The translations under genes and the position numbers were made by a program. From Artocarpus heterophyllus (taxonomy: Eukaryota; Streptophyta; Magnoliopsida; Rosales; Moraceae), in assembly GCA_025403435.1 (NCBI GenBank), contig CM046343.1, positions 31,840,930-31,904,929 of the forward strand: a stretch of 64,000 bases of DNA, in the 5' to 3' direction. The notes below the pieces were generated by a model. The model was not told the origin of the DNA and searched no databases. It was given only the letters and a program-made list of their open reading frames with translations. Each line of letters begins with the position of its first letter. The stretch's first letter is position 1. Shown here in pieces: positions 23,606-37,275 of this stretch.

Positions 23606-25802
23606 AGAAGCTGATAGATTTATAGTGCCTTTTTTAAATTTTAAAATTCTATAATTTGCGTGCCTTGACTTATATGTGAAATCTGATAAAATTTTTAGCA
23701 TACGCCCTCATTTTTTCTGACTTATATATATTTTTTGCCTTGCCCTGTGGAGTATATATTTTTGAAGTAGTTAACATAAGTAGACCTTTTAGTTTTAACT
23801 TTTTTTTTGGGTTAAATTTATCCTTTTGTTTTTTAAAATAATAAAAATTTGATTCGTTTGAGAAATATTTTTCAATTTTTTTTGAAATTAAACATGTTTC
23901 AATGCCATTCCTTATCCAAATTTTTAACAAAATATTAGACACAAAAGATAAAAATAACCTTAAACAATTTCTGAATAAATGTTTAGACATTTAAAAGTCA
24001 TCACATATAATGGTATCCACCACATATAATGTTTTTTAATGAAAAACATAAAAATTTTCATAAGATATTGTTCATAATCTATTTAAGACTCTTTTTGTCT
24101 TCTATCTCGTTTCTGTATTCTAAAAATATGATAGAGATAAAATTTAAATATATGTTTAAATTCATGGGATATCTTTGTAGATTATAAAAAAGAAGGATAA
24201 ATTGAGAAAAAAATTAAAACCAAGAGGTATATTCCTATATTTTCTCATCATCAAACTAGAATTCAATAAGTATTTGTTGAATTTGCGCGTGCAAATTACA
24301 ATAACTTTTGACGTCTTTTTTTTTTTTTAATAAAAGAGACACCTATTAACCAATGTTTAAAGTAACGAAAGAGAAAAAAAAATGTAATTAACATCGACAT
24401 TAATATAAATTTTGTAACAGACTTGAAGATCCAAATTGTGCTTTTATAGGGTTGCTCTAAAAATATGTAGCTATTTCTCGTAAGTTTTCTTCGCCTGCAA
24501 CATATAATGAATGTTCTTAAAATTCACCATTACTAGTTGTGTAAGATTGCTTTAGATTTTGTATGGCACTTTCACAATATCTGTTTTATTCTTTGTTTGC
24601 AGCTTACTACTTTAAAATTATGATAACTTGCTATATATAGAATTCTTATGTGAGACGGTTGTTGACCTTGTGTAGTATGGGGTATTACGGTCTGAGCTAG
24701 GCAGTAGCCCTACCTTTTTTTTAATCCTTTAATTTTACATGTAAAAGCTGATAAATTTATAGTTTGTTCTTTTTTAGAATTTTGAAATTTTATGATTTTC
24801 ATTGTGAAATCTCTCACCTGACTTATTTGATGAAATTTTTAGTATACGCCCGTGGAGTATAAAATGATTTATTTTTGGAGTAGTATAAGTAAACCTTTTA
24901 GTTTAACTTTTTTTTAATTTACCCTTTGTTTTTTGAAATAATAAAAATTTCATTTGTTTGATAAATATGTTTCAATTTCAGTCCTCGTACAAATTTTTAA
25001 CAAAAAATTAAACACAAAAGATAAAAATACCCTTAACAGTTTCTGAATAAATATTTTAAACATTTAAAAGTCATCAAAGCTCTAAAGCCAAGCATAAGTT
25101 TTATTTTTTATTTTTTTATTTTTATTTTTGAAGAAGATGATATCCACCGCATATAATGTTTTAACGAAAAAAAACATGAAAATTTGCTTAAGATATTGTT
25201 CATAATCTATTTAAGACTATTTTTGTTTTTTATCTGTTTTTTTTTCCAAAAAATATGATAGAGACGCAAGTAAAATATATTTTTAAATTTAAAGAATATC
25301 TTTGTATGTTATAAAAATAGACGAATAAATTGAGAACAATTGAAACCAATAGGTATATTCCTATATTTTCTCATCATCAAACTAGAATTTCAATAGTGTT
25401 TGTTGAATTTGCATGTGCAAAATTCAAGAACTTTTGACGTCGTTGTTTTTAAAAAAGAAGAGACACCTATTAACCAATGTTTCAAGTAACAAAAAATGTG
25501 ATTAACATAGAGATTAATATATATTTTGTGACAGATTAATTGCTCAAACAAAATATATATTAATCTCTATGTTAATCCAAAATAGTGCCCTTAAAATGTG
25601 TGGCTATTTCTTGTAAGTTTTCTTTGTCTGAACATATAACGAATGTGTTTAAAATTCATCATAATTAGTTGTGCAAGATTGCTTTAGATTTTGTATGGCA
25701 CTTTCACAATATCTATTTAATTCTTTGTTTGCAGCTTACTAATTTCAATTATGCTAACTTCTTATATATAGAATTCTTATAGGAGAGGGTTGTTGACCTT
25801 TC
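23606..25802. repeat. Diverged tandem duplication, two units of about 1.07 kb
   Basis: Unit 1 (about 23606-24672) and unit 2 (about 24743-25802) share their order from AAGCTGATA.ATTTATAGT to GAATTCTTAT.GGAGA..GTTGTTGACCTT. Each unit contains a palindromic MITE-like element: 23777-24235 in unit 1 and 24885-25360 in unit 2. Many substitutions and small indels separate the units, so the duplication is old. Confidence 0.8.
25500..25577. repeat. Perfect 30-bp inverted repeat with 18-nt loop
   Basis: The left arm (25500-25529, starting GATTAACATAGAGATTAATA) and right arm (25548-25577) are exact reverse complements. Unit 1 of the surrounding duplication has only the equivalent of the left arm. Confidence 0.95.
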
Positions 25803-26778
25803 GTAGTAAATTGCTCAAACAACAAGACAGATTAATTAATAAATTTTGGGTAATTTCCTAAAGTTGAACAATTGAAAAAAAAAAAAAAAACTCAATTATT
25901 TTAGCTAGCTAGTTACCTCACACTATAAACTACGAGGTCTTTTTAGTAGTTCTAGGATATCTCAGTAATTTTTAAGCGTTTTAATGATTCCAATTATTTT
26001 TGTTACAGCATTTTCTCACACAAAATTCAAACGAAAAAGTAATGGAAACCATAAAAAAGGTTCAAACTGCTCTTCCATACTAATGCTTAAGTCAAAATCA
26101 TTATTTTTTTTTCCTCTTCTGACCGTCTTTTCCATTTTCTGAATTATTTGGACCTATCATTAATTATTGGAATACCTAATAGTAACACAATTGGTCATCA
26201 GTTCTCCAACATGGCCAAAAATTATTGCAGTACCCTAAATCAAATTTAGTATTAATATGAAGAGCTATGATCTGTGAACCTGGAATTTAGTCTGCTTCAA
26301 ATTTTAGAATTATAAATGTGTAGTATTGCAAAAATTTTATGTCATAATCTACTATATTTAGTGTATTCGAGCATAGTGACCTGCTTCTTTTTTTTTTTTT
26401 TTTTTTTTAAGGAAAAGCGACATATTCCATATTTATATACTTGCTGAAAATGAGGGTCCAAATATTGAAAATTCCAAATTAAGGGGCTTAATTTGACACA
26501 AGTATTAATTATGTAACGTAATTGGCAACTTCTTTGTAGATATAATTATGTATCCTGTGTCCATCAGTACAGTTTTTCTTCTTTAGCAAAATTGAAAAAT
26601 ATGTCCCCTACAAAAAGTGCAAAATCATATATATTTTTTTTCAATCTAAAAAATAAAGGTAAAAAGATTGTTCATCATCAGTCACATTTTTTCTTGTTGT
26701 TTCCATGGACGTCAGTATAGCTGCTGACTGTTATATTTTCGGCTATGTTCTTTTTGGTATAAATTACACTATATGTAC

Positions 26779-26789
<11 letters not shown>

Positions 26790-26836
<47 letters not shown>

Positions 26837-26837
26837 A
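26790..26837. repeat. (TA)n(GT)n microsatellite
   Basis: A TA run of about 11 repeats passes directly into a GT run of about 12 repeats. Confidence 0.9.
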
Positions 26838-27135
26838 TTCCGAGCTAGTTTCTTTTATTTATTTATTTTGTTAATTAAGCTGAGAGTTCTTTTTAGAATA
26901 TAATATAGATATATTAATACAATCCTTCAATTATGAATAACAAATAATTAATTAGGACAACGAATAAGGTTTCATATTGGGTTTTCTGACTTATAAATGT
27001 TAATTATAAATGCAAACTATTCTCTGTAACTGTACCCTACTTAATGGTCATTTAATAGTCCAAATATATATTATATACCCATTCAATAAAATTATCTCTA
27101 ATTTAATTTTAATAGTGATCTCACCGAAATATTTT

Positions 27136-27622
27136 AGGGTTAATTATAAAATTATACCTCATATTTTTAATTATTTCTTAATTTATCTCTCTGTTTTTAT
27201 AAACTATAAATGCATCCTTTGAATTTTAATTTTTTTTTTTCAATTTTATCCATCGCGTAACACAAAACATGGTAATAAGATAAAGATACTCTTAATTAGA
27301 CCCAATTTGTTTATAAAATATAATTTTCTTCTTGAGAATTTTTTTTAAAAAATATTTTTACATTTAAAGAGCCATGAAACTTAAGGTCCTTTTTCTAAAA
27401 TAAGATGTTTTGTTTTAAGAATTTTTTATGTTTTTAGACCTATAAAATATCATTCGTAATTATTTAAGAGTAGTTATGTTGTTTTGCCAAATTTTTTCTA
27501 TTCATAGGGATGAAATTGAAATTAGATTTTTGAATTCAAAAAATATTTTTGTAGCTTTTAAAAACAGAAGGATAAATTGAGAAATAATTAAAACTAGAAA
27601 ATATAATTATGTAATTAATCTA
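27136..27622. mobile_element. Palindromic MITE with long terminal inverted repeats
   Basis: The left arm (27136-27250: TTTTTAATTATTTCTTAATT, then TTATCTCTCTGTTTTTA) is roughly the reverse complement of the right arm (about 27500-27622: AAAAACAGAAGGATAAATTG, then AGAAATAATTAAAA). The whole is about 490 bp with no coding capacity. Related elements lie in both units of the 23.6-25.8 kb duplication, so this is a small local family. Confidence 0.65.
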
Positions 27623-28969
27623 ATATTTTATAGCTTCAGGTTTGTGTTCTCTATTGTCATCATCGTCAACAATTAACAAGAATTTACTATGTATTATAAA
27701 CACTAATTTTTTTTATTTAAAAAAAGCGTATTTATCACTAATTTTTATTAAACTATATCGTTGTCTCGTATCAATTAACGTCACGTTATTTTTTGGTAGA
27801 AAGTATTAATATCACATAATTGTATATACTATGATATATGGTGTTTAGTGTTGTATTTAATAGTTATAGAGAAAAAGATAGTTGTCATCAACAAAAAGTA
27901 GAAATTCGAAATTGTAGTCCTAATGTTAAGCAAAGAACAGAATGTCTTTATCGTGCATTATTATAAGAAAACCAATATATATCATCCTGATCATGATCAA
28001 GAAATAGTAGTTCATACATAGGAACCAAATCACAAGAAAGATAGGTATCACCAACCAGGACAGAGCATGGAAGAGTTTGTGATGGCTCATAACCTGAAAT
28101 TGCATGCTTGACCGATTGAATTTATTGTCTGGCTTATGCATGTGATGGGAACGAGAGTGGGCTGTTGCTTTCTTTCAATTTTTTTTTTAATAATTTTGCA
28201 TATGAATTTTTAGTAAAAAAAAAATGTATTCTACCCCCTCTTAATGTTATATTTTACCTCTTACCTTATTAGTTTAATCTTACGTTCGTCTCCTCACTAA
28301 TTTTTTTGGTTCCACCCTTACACACATATATATATAAACTGTGAGAGAAAAGACATCAAAATTTTCTAGTCTATTTTAAGTAAATCCACACCTCTAAAAA
28401 AACTAAGTTCACACCAAATTAGATTGTAAATGCAAACTAAAAACATTATAATATCATCTAATATTTAAAAAAACACTATAATAATAAAAACGGTTTGAAA
28501 AAGAATTTTTGATGTTCAAGTCGGTGAATCAAATATCACATATTTAAATAAAATAAATGAAAAAGATAGAGAGCCAAACCTGAAAACATGCTTATTTAGC
28601 AAAAGGCTTAGGCGAGGCCTACAGATTTAATTTGCATGGATTAAATTTTGAGCACATGGTCCAGTTGACTAAAACTACATGCATGGACCATCTCCTTTAT
28701 TGTCGAATAATTATTGTCTGGTTTATACGCGTACCAATAAATACAAAAGTCTTTCATACACTTATTTACACATACCCAAAAAAAGATATGAAAAATTCTT
28801 TTTAATGTGCAAATTTTCTTCAATGAGTATGCATAAAAAGATATATCTTTAAGACAATACAAATTAGATGAGGATATCTATGAATTTAATGAGGTGCAAA
28901 GATTCGATTACACACGAGAGAAAAAGGAACTTATGAAACTATTCGGTTGCTTAACTTACTGTTAAATTA

Positions 28970-29397
28970 TGATGACCCAAATTTAGTTTGGTCTAATCTG
29001 AAAAATTTACGGTGTGACAATTGCGATGAAGAACAAAATTGAGATTTTTCATGAGATCTGTGGTGGTAGCAGAGGGATCAGGCTATAGGCTTGATCCCGT
29101 AGCCCACCACTGATCTTGTCGGAGATGCGGGGGCTCCACCTTTGTGGTACGGATCATAGGTTTTGGGCTATTTAGTTTATGTTTTTTGGCCCATAGGATT
29201 TTGTCTATACCTATATATATGATGTATTGTTTTAGGGTTTTTATTATTAGATAATTTTAAGCCTCCCCAACGCCTCCATTGTAATCTTCACGAGTTTAGT
29301 GATTTTCTTCTCCTCTGCCTGTAGTTTTTTCCCATTTTAGATTTTTACGTAAATTCTCTGCGTGTTTTTATTCTTTGTTTCTATCGCCTTATTTTCA
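28970..29397 (+). mobile_element. Copia-type LTR remnant, copy 2
   Basis: Same order of blocks as 17224-17640: TGATGACCC, GAGATCTGTGGTGGTAGC, AGCCCACCACTGATC, TGTAATCTTCACGAGTTTAG and TTTGTTTCTATCGCC. It is diverged from copy 1 and carries an extra GC-rich piece after the palindrome (TGTCGGAGATGCGGGGGCTC). No internal retroelement region is nearby. Confidence 0.6.
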
Positions 29398-31458
29398 TAA
29401 CACTTACTATAGCATATTACATAAAAACACCAGGCTATTATATTGTCAAGTGTAATTGGGATATGTTCTTATTTTTTATAATTAGACCAGTAAATATCAA
29501 TAAAAATATAACCATTGAAGATCTCTTCATATATATGTGTGTGTATATTTCATATTAGAACATAATTTTGCGATGAAAAATTATCATTAACCAAGATCGT
29601 TCTTGTCAAATTAACAAGATAATTAATAAGATACGAAAGCTAATCTAAATCTATAGATTGAATTGTGATTTCCGAGTCTATAGGTTGAGGATCTTTTAAG
29701 TCTAGTACGTAAGTCCTCCTTTAAAGTTTGTCTTTATAATCTCTCTGTAGATGGGTGACAGAAAATAACGTACGTACTGACTTGGGAATCACAACTCCTT
29801 TATATAACTGCTAACCCTAACAGTTATTCTTAATTACCAATTTAGCCCATCATAAAATCAATAATTATATTTTGGTCTCTACATATAAGAGGCTCATACT
29901 TACTGATGCATTTGAAGCTCAAAACTCAAATTGATCACTTTTAATTGGATAACTTTATCTGATAGCCTTTAATACACATTTATTTAATATATTAGCCCAT
30001 ATATTGGATTAATTCCAACATTTCATACTGTTGAACTTTAAGAAAACTCGTTAATTTTGTAATTCAAGAGAACTTGTTCATTATATGCGTTTTTTTTTTT
30101 TTTTTGTTCTTGTATTTTTTGTTAGTATATGTACAACGTGGACTTGAAAAAAAAAGAAAAAAAAAAGAGAAGAAGAAGTAGAAATAGAAATGGGGATAAT
30201 GTAAGACTAATTAAGATCTATAGCTGATATTAATTGTCGTTCTAAAAATAAAACGAGCAATAGAATATTTCCACCATTTGCCTTCGGCAAAAACGACTGT
30301 GTTTTTTCTTTTAGTGGAAAAACGGTCGCGTTTCATTCTAGGCAATACGACGCCGTAGAACCCGGTATAAGGCAAATAAATGTCGGCTGGTCGCTTAACC
30401 AACCCAATACCAGTCACATGATCACAAACCCATACTACAAACTAAATATAAAAAGAGAATAAAGAAAAGAAATAAAATCATTTTTAAAACCTTCCCAAAA
30501 AAAAGAAATAAAATCAATGAATATTTCCATTATAATGACCTACATAACAAACTAGCTTATAATGTAACATATACTCACTTAGTAACTCATATGTTATTTA
30601 ATACTTTATCATTAATGAACGTGCTTAGCAAGTAAATTTGCCTAATATTGTACAATACAGGGCATTATCTGAAGAAATCAATAACCCAGTTGAATAAATG
30701 CACCAATTGACAATGCTAAAGCATTATTAACGTAAATATTAGTATGTGTAAAATTATATTATTCTTAACAAATTATCTAATTACAGTGAATTATACTATG
30801 ACATGCGTAACTGAAAAAATTAATTCAAAAAATATAACATCTAAAATTTTATACTATAATAATTTTTTACTTTACTTTATAACATATAAAACTTTACATT
30901 ATTATTAATTCAAACATGTATTGTAAATATGTCTATCAATAAAAATATGATAATTTACCATCAAATTAGTTGGTATTCAAAAGTTGGCATCTCTGTACAC
31001 TACTCCATGTGTACGTAGTTCCTCAACTAATCTCATTAACTTCTACACCTTCATTCAATGCCAAAATTTAAGGCAGGGCTGTACTTCCCTGCAAAATTAG
31101 GTGGGCAGTTCGATCTCATGAGCCAGCTAGAGAGAAAAAGAGAGAAACAAAAAGTAAAAAATAAAAATAAAAATTGAAGACTTTTTTTTTAAGTGCTGAG
31201 AAACTTAAGTTTGTGCGGTTAAAATATCGTGTGAAGTATCACTTGGGTGGTTTATATCTTTTCGTTTGAAAAAGGTTGAAACTAGTGGTGGGGATTATAT
31301 ATTTCATATTATTGACCGTTCATTTTATAATATATATATGTATATATATATATATATTGTATTTTCCAACGACCTCTGTCGGCATTAATGGCATCGCGTT
31401 GTAAAGCTACATAGGAAAGTCATCAATATCACCAAAAGAGTAATGAAAAAATACAACC

Positions 31459-31492
<34 letters not shown>

Positions 31493-31654
31493 ACATAACA
31501 GATAATATGTATATATATATATACGCATATTAATTATAATACATAACAGAACAATAGAAACGAGATTGAATTACAGGCTGTGCAGTCCTCTCCTTTTAAA
31601 TTATTTTATTGATGACAAGTCTTATTATAGTTTATTTCTTCATTCTTCTCCTTC
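29398..31654. other. Intergenic, no gene
   Basis: AT-rich spacer with TA microsatellites at about 31329-31358 and 31460-31486. A less AT-rich stretch at 30230-30420 has a 68-residue open frame on the - strand, but I recognise nothing in it. Confidence 0.55.
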
Positions 31655-31661
31655 TATAAAA
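31655..31661 (+). promoter_or_regulatory. Candidate TATA box of the CYP86A gene
   Basis: CTATAAAAACC in a CT-rich context, about 490 bp before the start codon. It would imply a leader of about 455 nt beginning near 31690. Confidence 0.45.
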
Positions 31662-31837
31662 ACCTTTTCTTGCCCCTTTTTCTTTCTCTTCTTACTCACA
31701 AGTATAACACTTCCCGTTTTCTTCCCTCTCCTACATTCTTCTCTGTCCTCTCCATTATATAATACTTGTTACAAGCACAATATTGTTTCTGATTTCACAT
31801 CAAAATTACCAAATCCCCCATACATCATTTTTCTTGC

Positions 31838-31885
31838 ATGAATCTGATCTGGGTTTTGTTTCTTAAAGACAAATCCCAGCTCTAA
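31838..31885 (+). other. Upstream open reading frame in the CYP86A leader
   Basis: ATG at 31838 opens a 15-residue frame closed by TAA at 31883-31885. Between the candidate TATA box and the main start, I see no other ATG. It counts only if transcription starts upstream of it and no leader intron removes it. Confidence 0.4.
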
Positions 31886-32145
31886 TCTATATTTTTTATT
31901 TTTCATTTTTTTTTCTTTACCTCCATTTGTTATATATATATATATATATATACACACACAAAAACACACTTACTAATTATTGGATAAATATTACACCCCC
32001 AACATTTTTTTTTGTTTTAATATCCACTTTCAGTTTACTTGCTGAAAGTGGCTTTGGAGTAGTGTTGAGTTTTGGTGCTTGTCAGTTTTCCGGTGGTTGC
32101 TGGTTTAGAGAGATTCAGTGAACGTCAATTGGATAAGCGGATCAC

Positions 32146-33789
32146 ATGGACGCGTCAACGGCTCTTATGGTCTTATCGGCTGTAGCGGCGTATATGATAT
32201 GGTTCAGATTGATCTCGCGGTCGATGAAAGGTCCACGTGTCTGGCCTCTATTGGGCAGTCTTCCAGGCCTAGTTCAGAATTCTCAACGCATGCACGACTG
32301 GATCGCTGACAACCTCCGCACGTGTGGGGGGACGTACCAGACTTGCATATGTGCCATCCCGTTCCTGGCTCGAAAGCAAGGCCTCGTGACTGTCACGTGC
32401 GATCCCAAGAACCTGGAGCACATCTTGAAGGTACGGTTTGATAATTACCCCAAGGGCCCCACCTGGCAAGCCGTGTTCCATGATCTGTTGGGTGAGGGGA
32501 TCTTTAACTCTGACGGTGACACGTGGCTGTTCCAGCGTAAGACTGCCGCGCTGGAATTCACCACCCGGACTCTCCGCCAAGCCATGGCTAGGTGGGTGAG
32601 CCGAGCCATCAAGCTTAGGTTTATCCCGATCCTTGAGACCGCTCAACGTGAAGCTAAGCCAGTTGATCTTCAAGACCTCTTGCTTCGGCTAACTTTTGAC
32701 AACATATGTGGCTTGGCTTTTGGGAAGGACCCGCAGACGCTATCGGCTGAGCTTCCGGAGAATAGCTTTGCCACGGCTTTCGACCGAGCCACCGAAGCCA
32801 CGTTGCAACGCTTCATTTTGCCTGAGGTAATGTGGAAGCTCAAGAAGTGGCTTGGTCTTGGTATGGAAGTCAGCTTAAGCCAAAGCCTCAAACACGTGGA
32901 TGAGTACTTGTCCAACATCATCAACACACGAAAGCTCGAGTTGCTGAGTCAGCAAAATGGCATGAGTGGAGCCGCCCATGATGATTTGCTATCTAGGTTC
33001 ATGAAGAAAAAGGAGTCCTACTCAGACGAGTTCCTCCAACACGTGGCATTGAATTTCATCCTAGCTGGACGCGACACATCATCGGTTGCGCTAAGCTGGT
33101 TCTTTTGGCTGGTTACTTTATACCCGAAGGTGGAAGAGAAAATCCTCATTGAAATTTGTAAGGTTTTATCAGAGACACGTGGCAATGACCTCCACAAGTG
33201 GGTAGAAGACCCACTAGCATTTGAAGAGGTCGATCAATTGATATACCTTAAAGCAGCACTATCCGAGACCCTTAGGTTGTATCCTTCGGTGCCAGAGGAC
33301 TCCAAGCATGTAATTTCCAATGACATTTTGCCCGACGGGACATTCGTACCGGCGGGCTCGTCCATCACCTATTCAATTTACTCCACCGGCCGAATGAAGT
33401 ACATTTGGGGCGAAGATTGCCTAGAATTCAAACCTGAGAGGTGGTTGACCTCCGACGGGAAAACATTTGAGGTACAAGATTCTTATAAATTTGTGGCCTT
33501 TAACGCAGGTCCACGAATTTGCTTAGGCAAGGATTTAGCTTATTTGCAAATGAAGTCAATAGCCGCGGCCGTATTACTGCGACACCGGCTCACAGTGGTG
33601 CGGGGTCATTCCGTGGAGCAAAAGATGTCGCTGACGCTGTTCATGAAGTATGGCTTAAAGGTCAACGTACAACCAAGGGACTTGAAGCCGATTTTGGAAA
33701 GAATATGCAAAAGTGACTCACGTGCCAAAGAGGCTCTCACCAACGGTAACCACGAGGCGGGTGTTGAATTGTTGGCTGGTGTTGCCTAA
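32146..33789 (+). CDS. Cytochrome P450 CYP86A-subfamily fatty-acid omega-hydroxylase
   Basis: A single uninterrupted frame of 547 residues. CYP86A enzymes sit in the ER membrane and hydroxylate the terminal carbon of C16-C18 fatty acids for cutin and suberin. Visible features are an N-terminal hydrophobic anchor (about 5-25) followed by the hinge [23 protein letters not shown] and [20 protein letters not shown] in the N-terminal half; the I-helix oxygen-binding motif AGRDTS at 307-312; the K-helix ETLR at 374-377; PERW at 430-433; and the haem loop [10 protein letters not shown] at 452-461 with Cys459 as iron ligand. All key residues are present and length is normal for the subfamily. The coding region is clearly more GC-rich than its flanks. 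The subfamily is well supported; the exact orthologue (cutin or suberin type) cannot be told from sequence. Confidence 0.96.
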   Translation: MDASTALMVLSAVAAYMIWFRLISRSMKGPRVWPLLGSLPGLVQNSQRMHDWIADNLRTCGGTYQTCICAIPFLARKQGLVTVTCDPKNLEHILKVRFDNYPKGPTWQAVFHDLLGEGIFNSDGDTWLFQRKTAALEFTTRTLRQAMARWVSRAIKLRFIPILETAQREAKPVDLQDLLLRLTFDNICGLAFGKDPQTLSAELPENSFATAFDRATEATLQRFILPEVMWKLKKWLGLGMEVSLSQSLKHVDEYLSNIINTRKLELLSQQNGMSGAAHDDLLSRFMKKKESYSDEFLQHVALNFILAGRDTSSVALSWFFWLVTLYPKVEEKILIEICKVLSETRGNDLHKWVEDPLAFEEVDQLIYLKAALSETLRLYPSVPEDSKHVISNDILPDGTFVPAGSSITYSIYSTGRMKYIWGEDCLEFKPERWLTSDGKTFEVQDSYKFVAFNAGPRICLGKDLAYLQMKSIAAAVLLRHRLTVVRGHSVEQKMSLTLFMKYGLKVNVQPRDLKPILERICKSDSRAKEALTNGNHEAGVELLAGVA

Positions 33790-34854
33790 TATTGGGGTAG
33801 TCATGATTGTTTATAAGGTAAAAAAAAAAATGTTTTAACTTTGAATATAAGGCATATAGTAAATAAGCAAGGTAAAGTAACTACCAAAAAATAAGTAATC
33901 AAGGTAGAGTCCATAAGAAAATGTCTTTTTATGATTCATTATGACATATGCTTATCATCTTTGGTGGGGTTATTGGTATATGTCATAGTAAATCATGATG
34001 GCTATGCTAGTGTTTTGTGTACCAATCCAATAAAGGAGATGAATAGACTAAAGAGTGGAGTGACAAGTCAGTTTCAATTATGAGCCATTTTTAGGTCTCT
34101 CTTATCTCACATGTTACGGTTAGAGTAAGCAGACTATATCCGTTCATGGAAATAGAATTTGTTGTATCACTAAGTACTATTAAGTTTTTTTTTTTTTTTT
34201 GGGTATATGTATTTGGTATACATGATGTAGCATGCATGGAGTTCTGTTTTATAAGAAGCAGACAAAGTTAATTCATGTTATATGCATAATAAAGGGTGAA
34301 ATAACTTTTTAGTTTCAAGTACAAGAGTCATCTCATGCTAATTTCAAGGCCATTTGTCTTTGATTTCCGCAATTTAATTCAAATGCAACTTAAATAGAAA
34401 TTTGCGTGATATTAGAAACAGAACCTTGATCACAAAAAGTCAATTGGTGGATTAAGGAGGCACTTTTTTTTTTTTTTTTTAATTTCTCCATGTTGTTTCA
34501 TTGAATTATTGATTGCCCTAAGGCTTCGCAAAAATCAATATATAGAACTTTGATTCCCCCACCCAAGTATCATTTCTCATAACACCAAAAGAAGAAGGGG
34601 AAAGGTACAAGCAAAAAAAATATATATTTATTTATTTGGTGGAAAACGGAATGAAAAATAAATAAATATATATATATATATATGTATTTATTTGGTGCAA
34701 AATGGTACGAAAAAAAAACCCTTATTGATAGGATTATTGTTTTAAAAACGTGATTTTGACAATATCTAACTATTAAGAACATGCCTTATTAATATGTGTC
34801 TATCTTAGAGAAAGATTTTAAGGTGTTTAGTAATTATTGGTTAGAACTATTTTT

Positions 34855-34922
34855 ACTGTAGTATGTGAGAGCTTTATACTATAATAATTTTTTAAACTAT
34901 AGTATGTAAAGTTTTATATTAT
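34855..34922. repeat. Hairpin repeat family member
   Basis: CTGTAGTATGTGAGAGCTTTATACTATA followed by a second half, ACTATAGTATGTAAAGTTTTATA. Confidence 0.65.
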
Positions 34923-37275
34923 TCATAATTGAGATAATGGTTAAAACCTACTCTTTGTTAAATAGCATTTTAAAATTTAAAAGAGCTGATTTGTAAAACC
35001 AAGCTCAGTACTTATTGTACTTGCAGAGTAGATGTGACTAATTAGCGCATTAAAGCACATAAAAAAGCTAATATCCCCTAACTTGTGCTAAACTTCTTTT
35101 ATTTTTTTTTAAGGTAAAATTGAACCATATACAATGCACTTGCAAATGCAATCATATTTTCTTGGGGATATTTTGATAAAAGAGCCAAAAAAAAATTTTG
35201 AATTGAACAAATGGTTTTTTTTTTACACTAAAATACACGCTTTTTTATGCAGTAAAACTGCTTCAGTTTTTTACAGAAAGATAAAAAAAAGAGTTATAGC
35301 AAAGAAAAAAACCTCAACAGAGTGAAAAGAAAAAACATTGGAGCAATTTTTATGTCCACAAAACTTATTTTTTGATGTTAAAAAACTGCCTAAAAAAAAC
35401 CATTTTGTCAAAAAGGGTTTTTTTAAAAGCCAGTTTTTAAAATGCTCTTATTTTCTTGTCGTTCTTTCGATGGGCTTCAACTTTTTGGTGTCACTTTTTC
35501 TCAACTTGCCGTGTAAGAAACAATCTCGTGTCTAAGGGGCTAATCAGATAAAAAAAAAAGAAGCCAGCATTATTATTATTATTTCCTGTGATGACATGAG
35601 TTGGGCTCATTAATAATTAGTAATTAGTGACCAATCAAAAAAAAAAAGCAAGAATAAAATGTCAAATTTTTAAATTTTTTTAAAATAAATGTTAAATTTT
35701 GAAAGTATTTGTAGTAAATAACGGTACATTACTAGTAAATGTTTTTTAATTATAATAAATAGATAAATAACAAATATTTTTATAAAGTAAAATTTTCTTT
35801 TGCTATTATTTATTATAAATATTTTCAAAACTTACTATGTTATATTAATAAGTTTTAAAAATGTGATATTTACTACCATTTTTGAAAAATAATTATCAAA
35901 TCCAATTTACTCATAACACTAAGGTAATACAGACAAACCGAAGCATAACAATGAAATGTGGTTCTTTGAATGAAGATGTTTCATATCTCAAAGTTACAGA
36001 AGTCGTTTATCAAAAATAAATAAATAAATAAAATAAAACAAACAACAAACAACTTCGAACTTATAGAGGTAAAAAAGGGTCCATAGTAGCAGTGGAGTAT
36101 TAACACAAGGCCCATGTAGATAAAATGCATGCTTTTTGGGAATGGGAAAGATTATGAGTGAATTGATGAGGAAGTTTAAAAGATGGCACTTCTAATGAAT
36201 ATTAAAAATATTATTGTTTTCAAGTATTTTGAGTTATAGTTAGACAAATATTTATTATTTACGAATATTTTGGTTTTTTCATTTAGGAGAAACAATATAA
36301 ATCAAATGAGTAAAAAATAATAGAATACTATTGTGGCAGTAAAAAAGTAATATATCACCTAATTTTACTCGAGTTAATTGCATATAGATGATGAAAAAAA
36401 ATGTCTATTAGTTGTCATATTTCCACATAAGTTTAAAAATGATCATTTTTTTTTTTGGTTACTTACTCCTTAATGTAGGTGCATGATTATTACATTTTAT
36501 GACCAACTTAAACGAACAGATTGACAATATTGAAGACATGTTTCAAATAGGAAGTCTTGATATGGTCATTTTGTGTAATTATTTTCAATATTATTCCCGA
36601 TTATACTTTTGATTCCTCGTTTTGAAAATGCTTAATGTCAGCTATGATGCTTAATACAATAATTAGTTTATTTAGTATGTATGATTATGCGATAGCAAAT
36701 GGGCTGGACATGAGACTCCAATTAAATATTATACGGTGAAATGTGATCACAACAAAAATTAGTGGGTTAATTATCAATGTTTGTCCTCAGCTGTCTCCTT
36801 GTTCAAATGATAGAACTACAAAATGGCTATTTTCTTGGCAACCGTGTTTTAATTATACAGTTAGACTAATACGACATGAATCTTTTACATATTATAATAT
36901 AAATAAAAATATATTATATGTAAAGCTCTCACATACTACAATAAAATCATTTTAACTCTTAGTTTTTTAACTATATATTGCGAAAATACCAGAAATTTCA
37001 ATTTTGAGGTTTTCTTTCACATCCTCGTGTTGACTCATTTCAAGTGGACTTGGGCTTGAAAAAACAGCAAATTTGGGCTGCCAGTTAAGAGAGACGAAAG
37101 TGTGTCACTTACCCGAAATTTGTTTTTGTTAAATAATGCATTTAAGCTTCACGTTAGTTCAAACTAATTAGTTCTATATTGTAAAACTCTTGTATACCGT
37201 CATTTTTATATTTAAAACTTTAGTTGAAACTAAACTACCAAACAACTTATAAATATAAAAAGTTCTACCTTATAA

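Larger units (their letters stand above)
25803..28969. other. Intergenic, no gene
   Basis: AT-rich DNA with a TA/GT microsatellite (about 26790-26837) and a palindromic MITE (27136-27622), listed separately. Open frames are short and unrecognised. Confidence 0.6.

Noticed and set aside
30211..30417. 68-residue - strand open frame in a less AT-rich patch.
   Set aside because: No motif, no start context, no splice partners. Composition alone is not enough.
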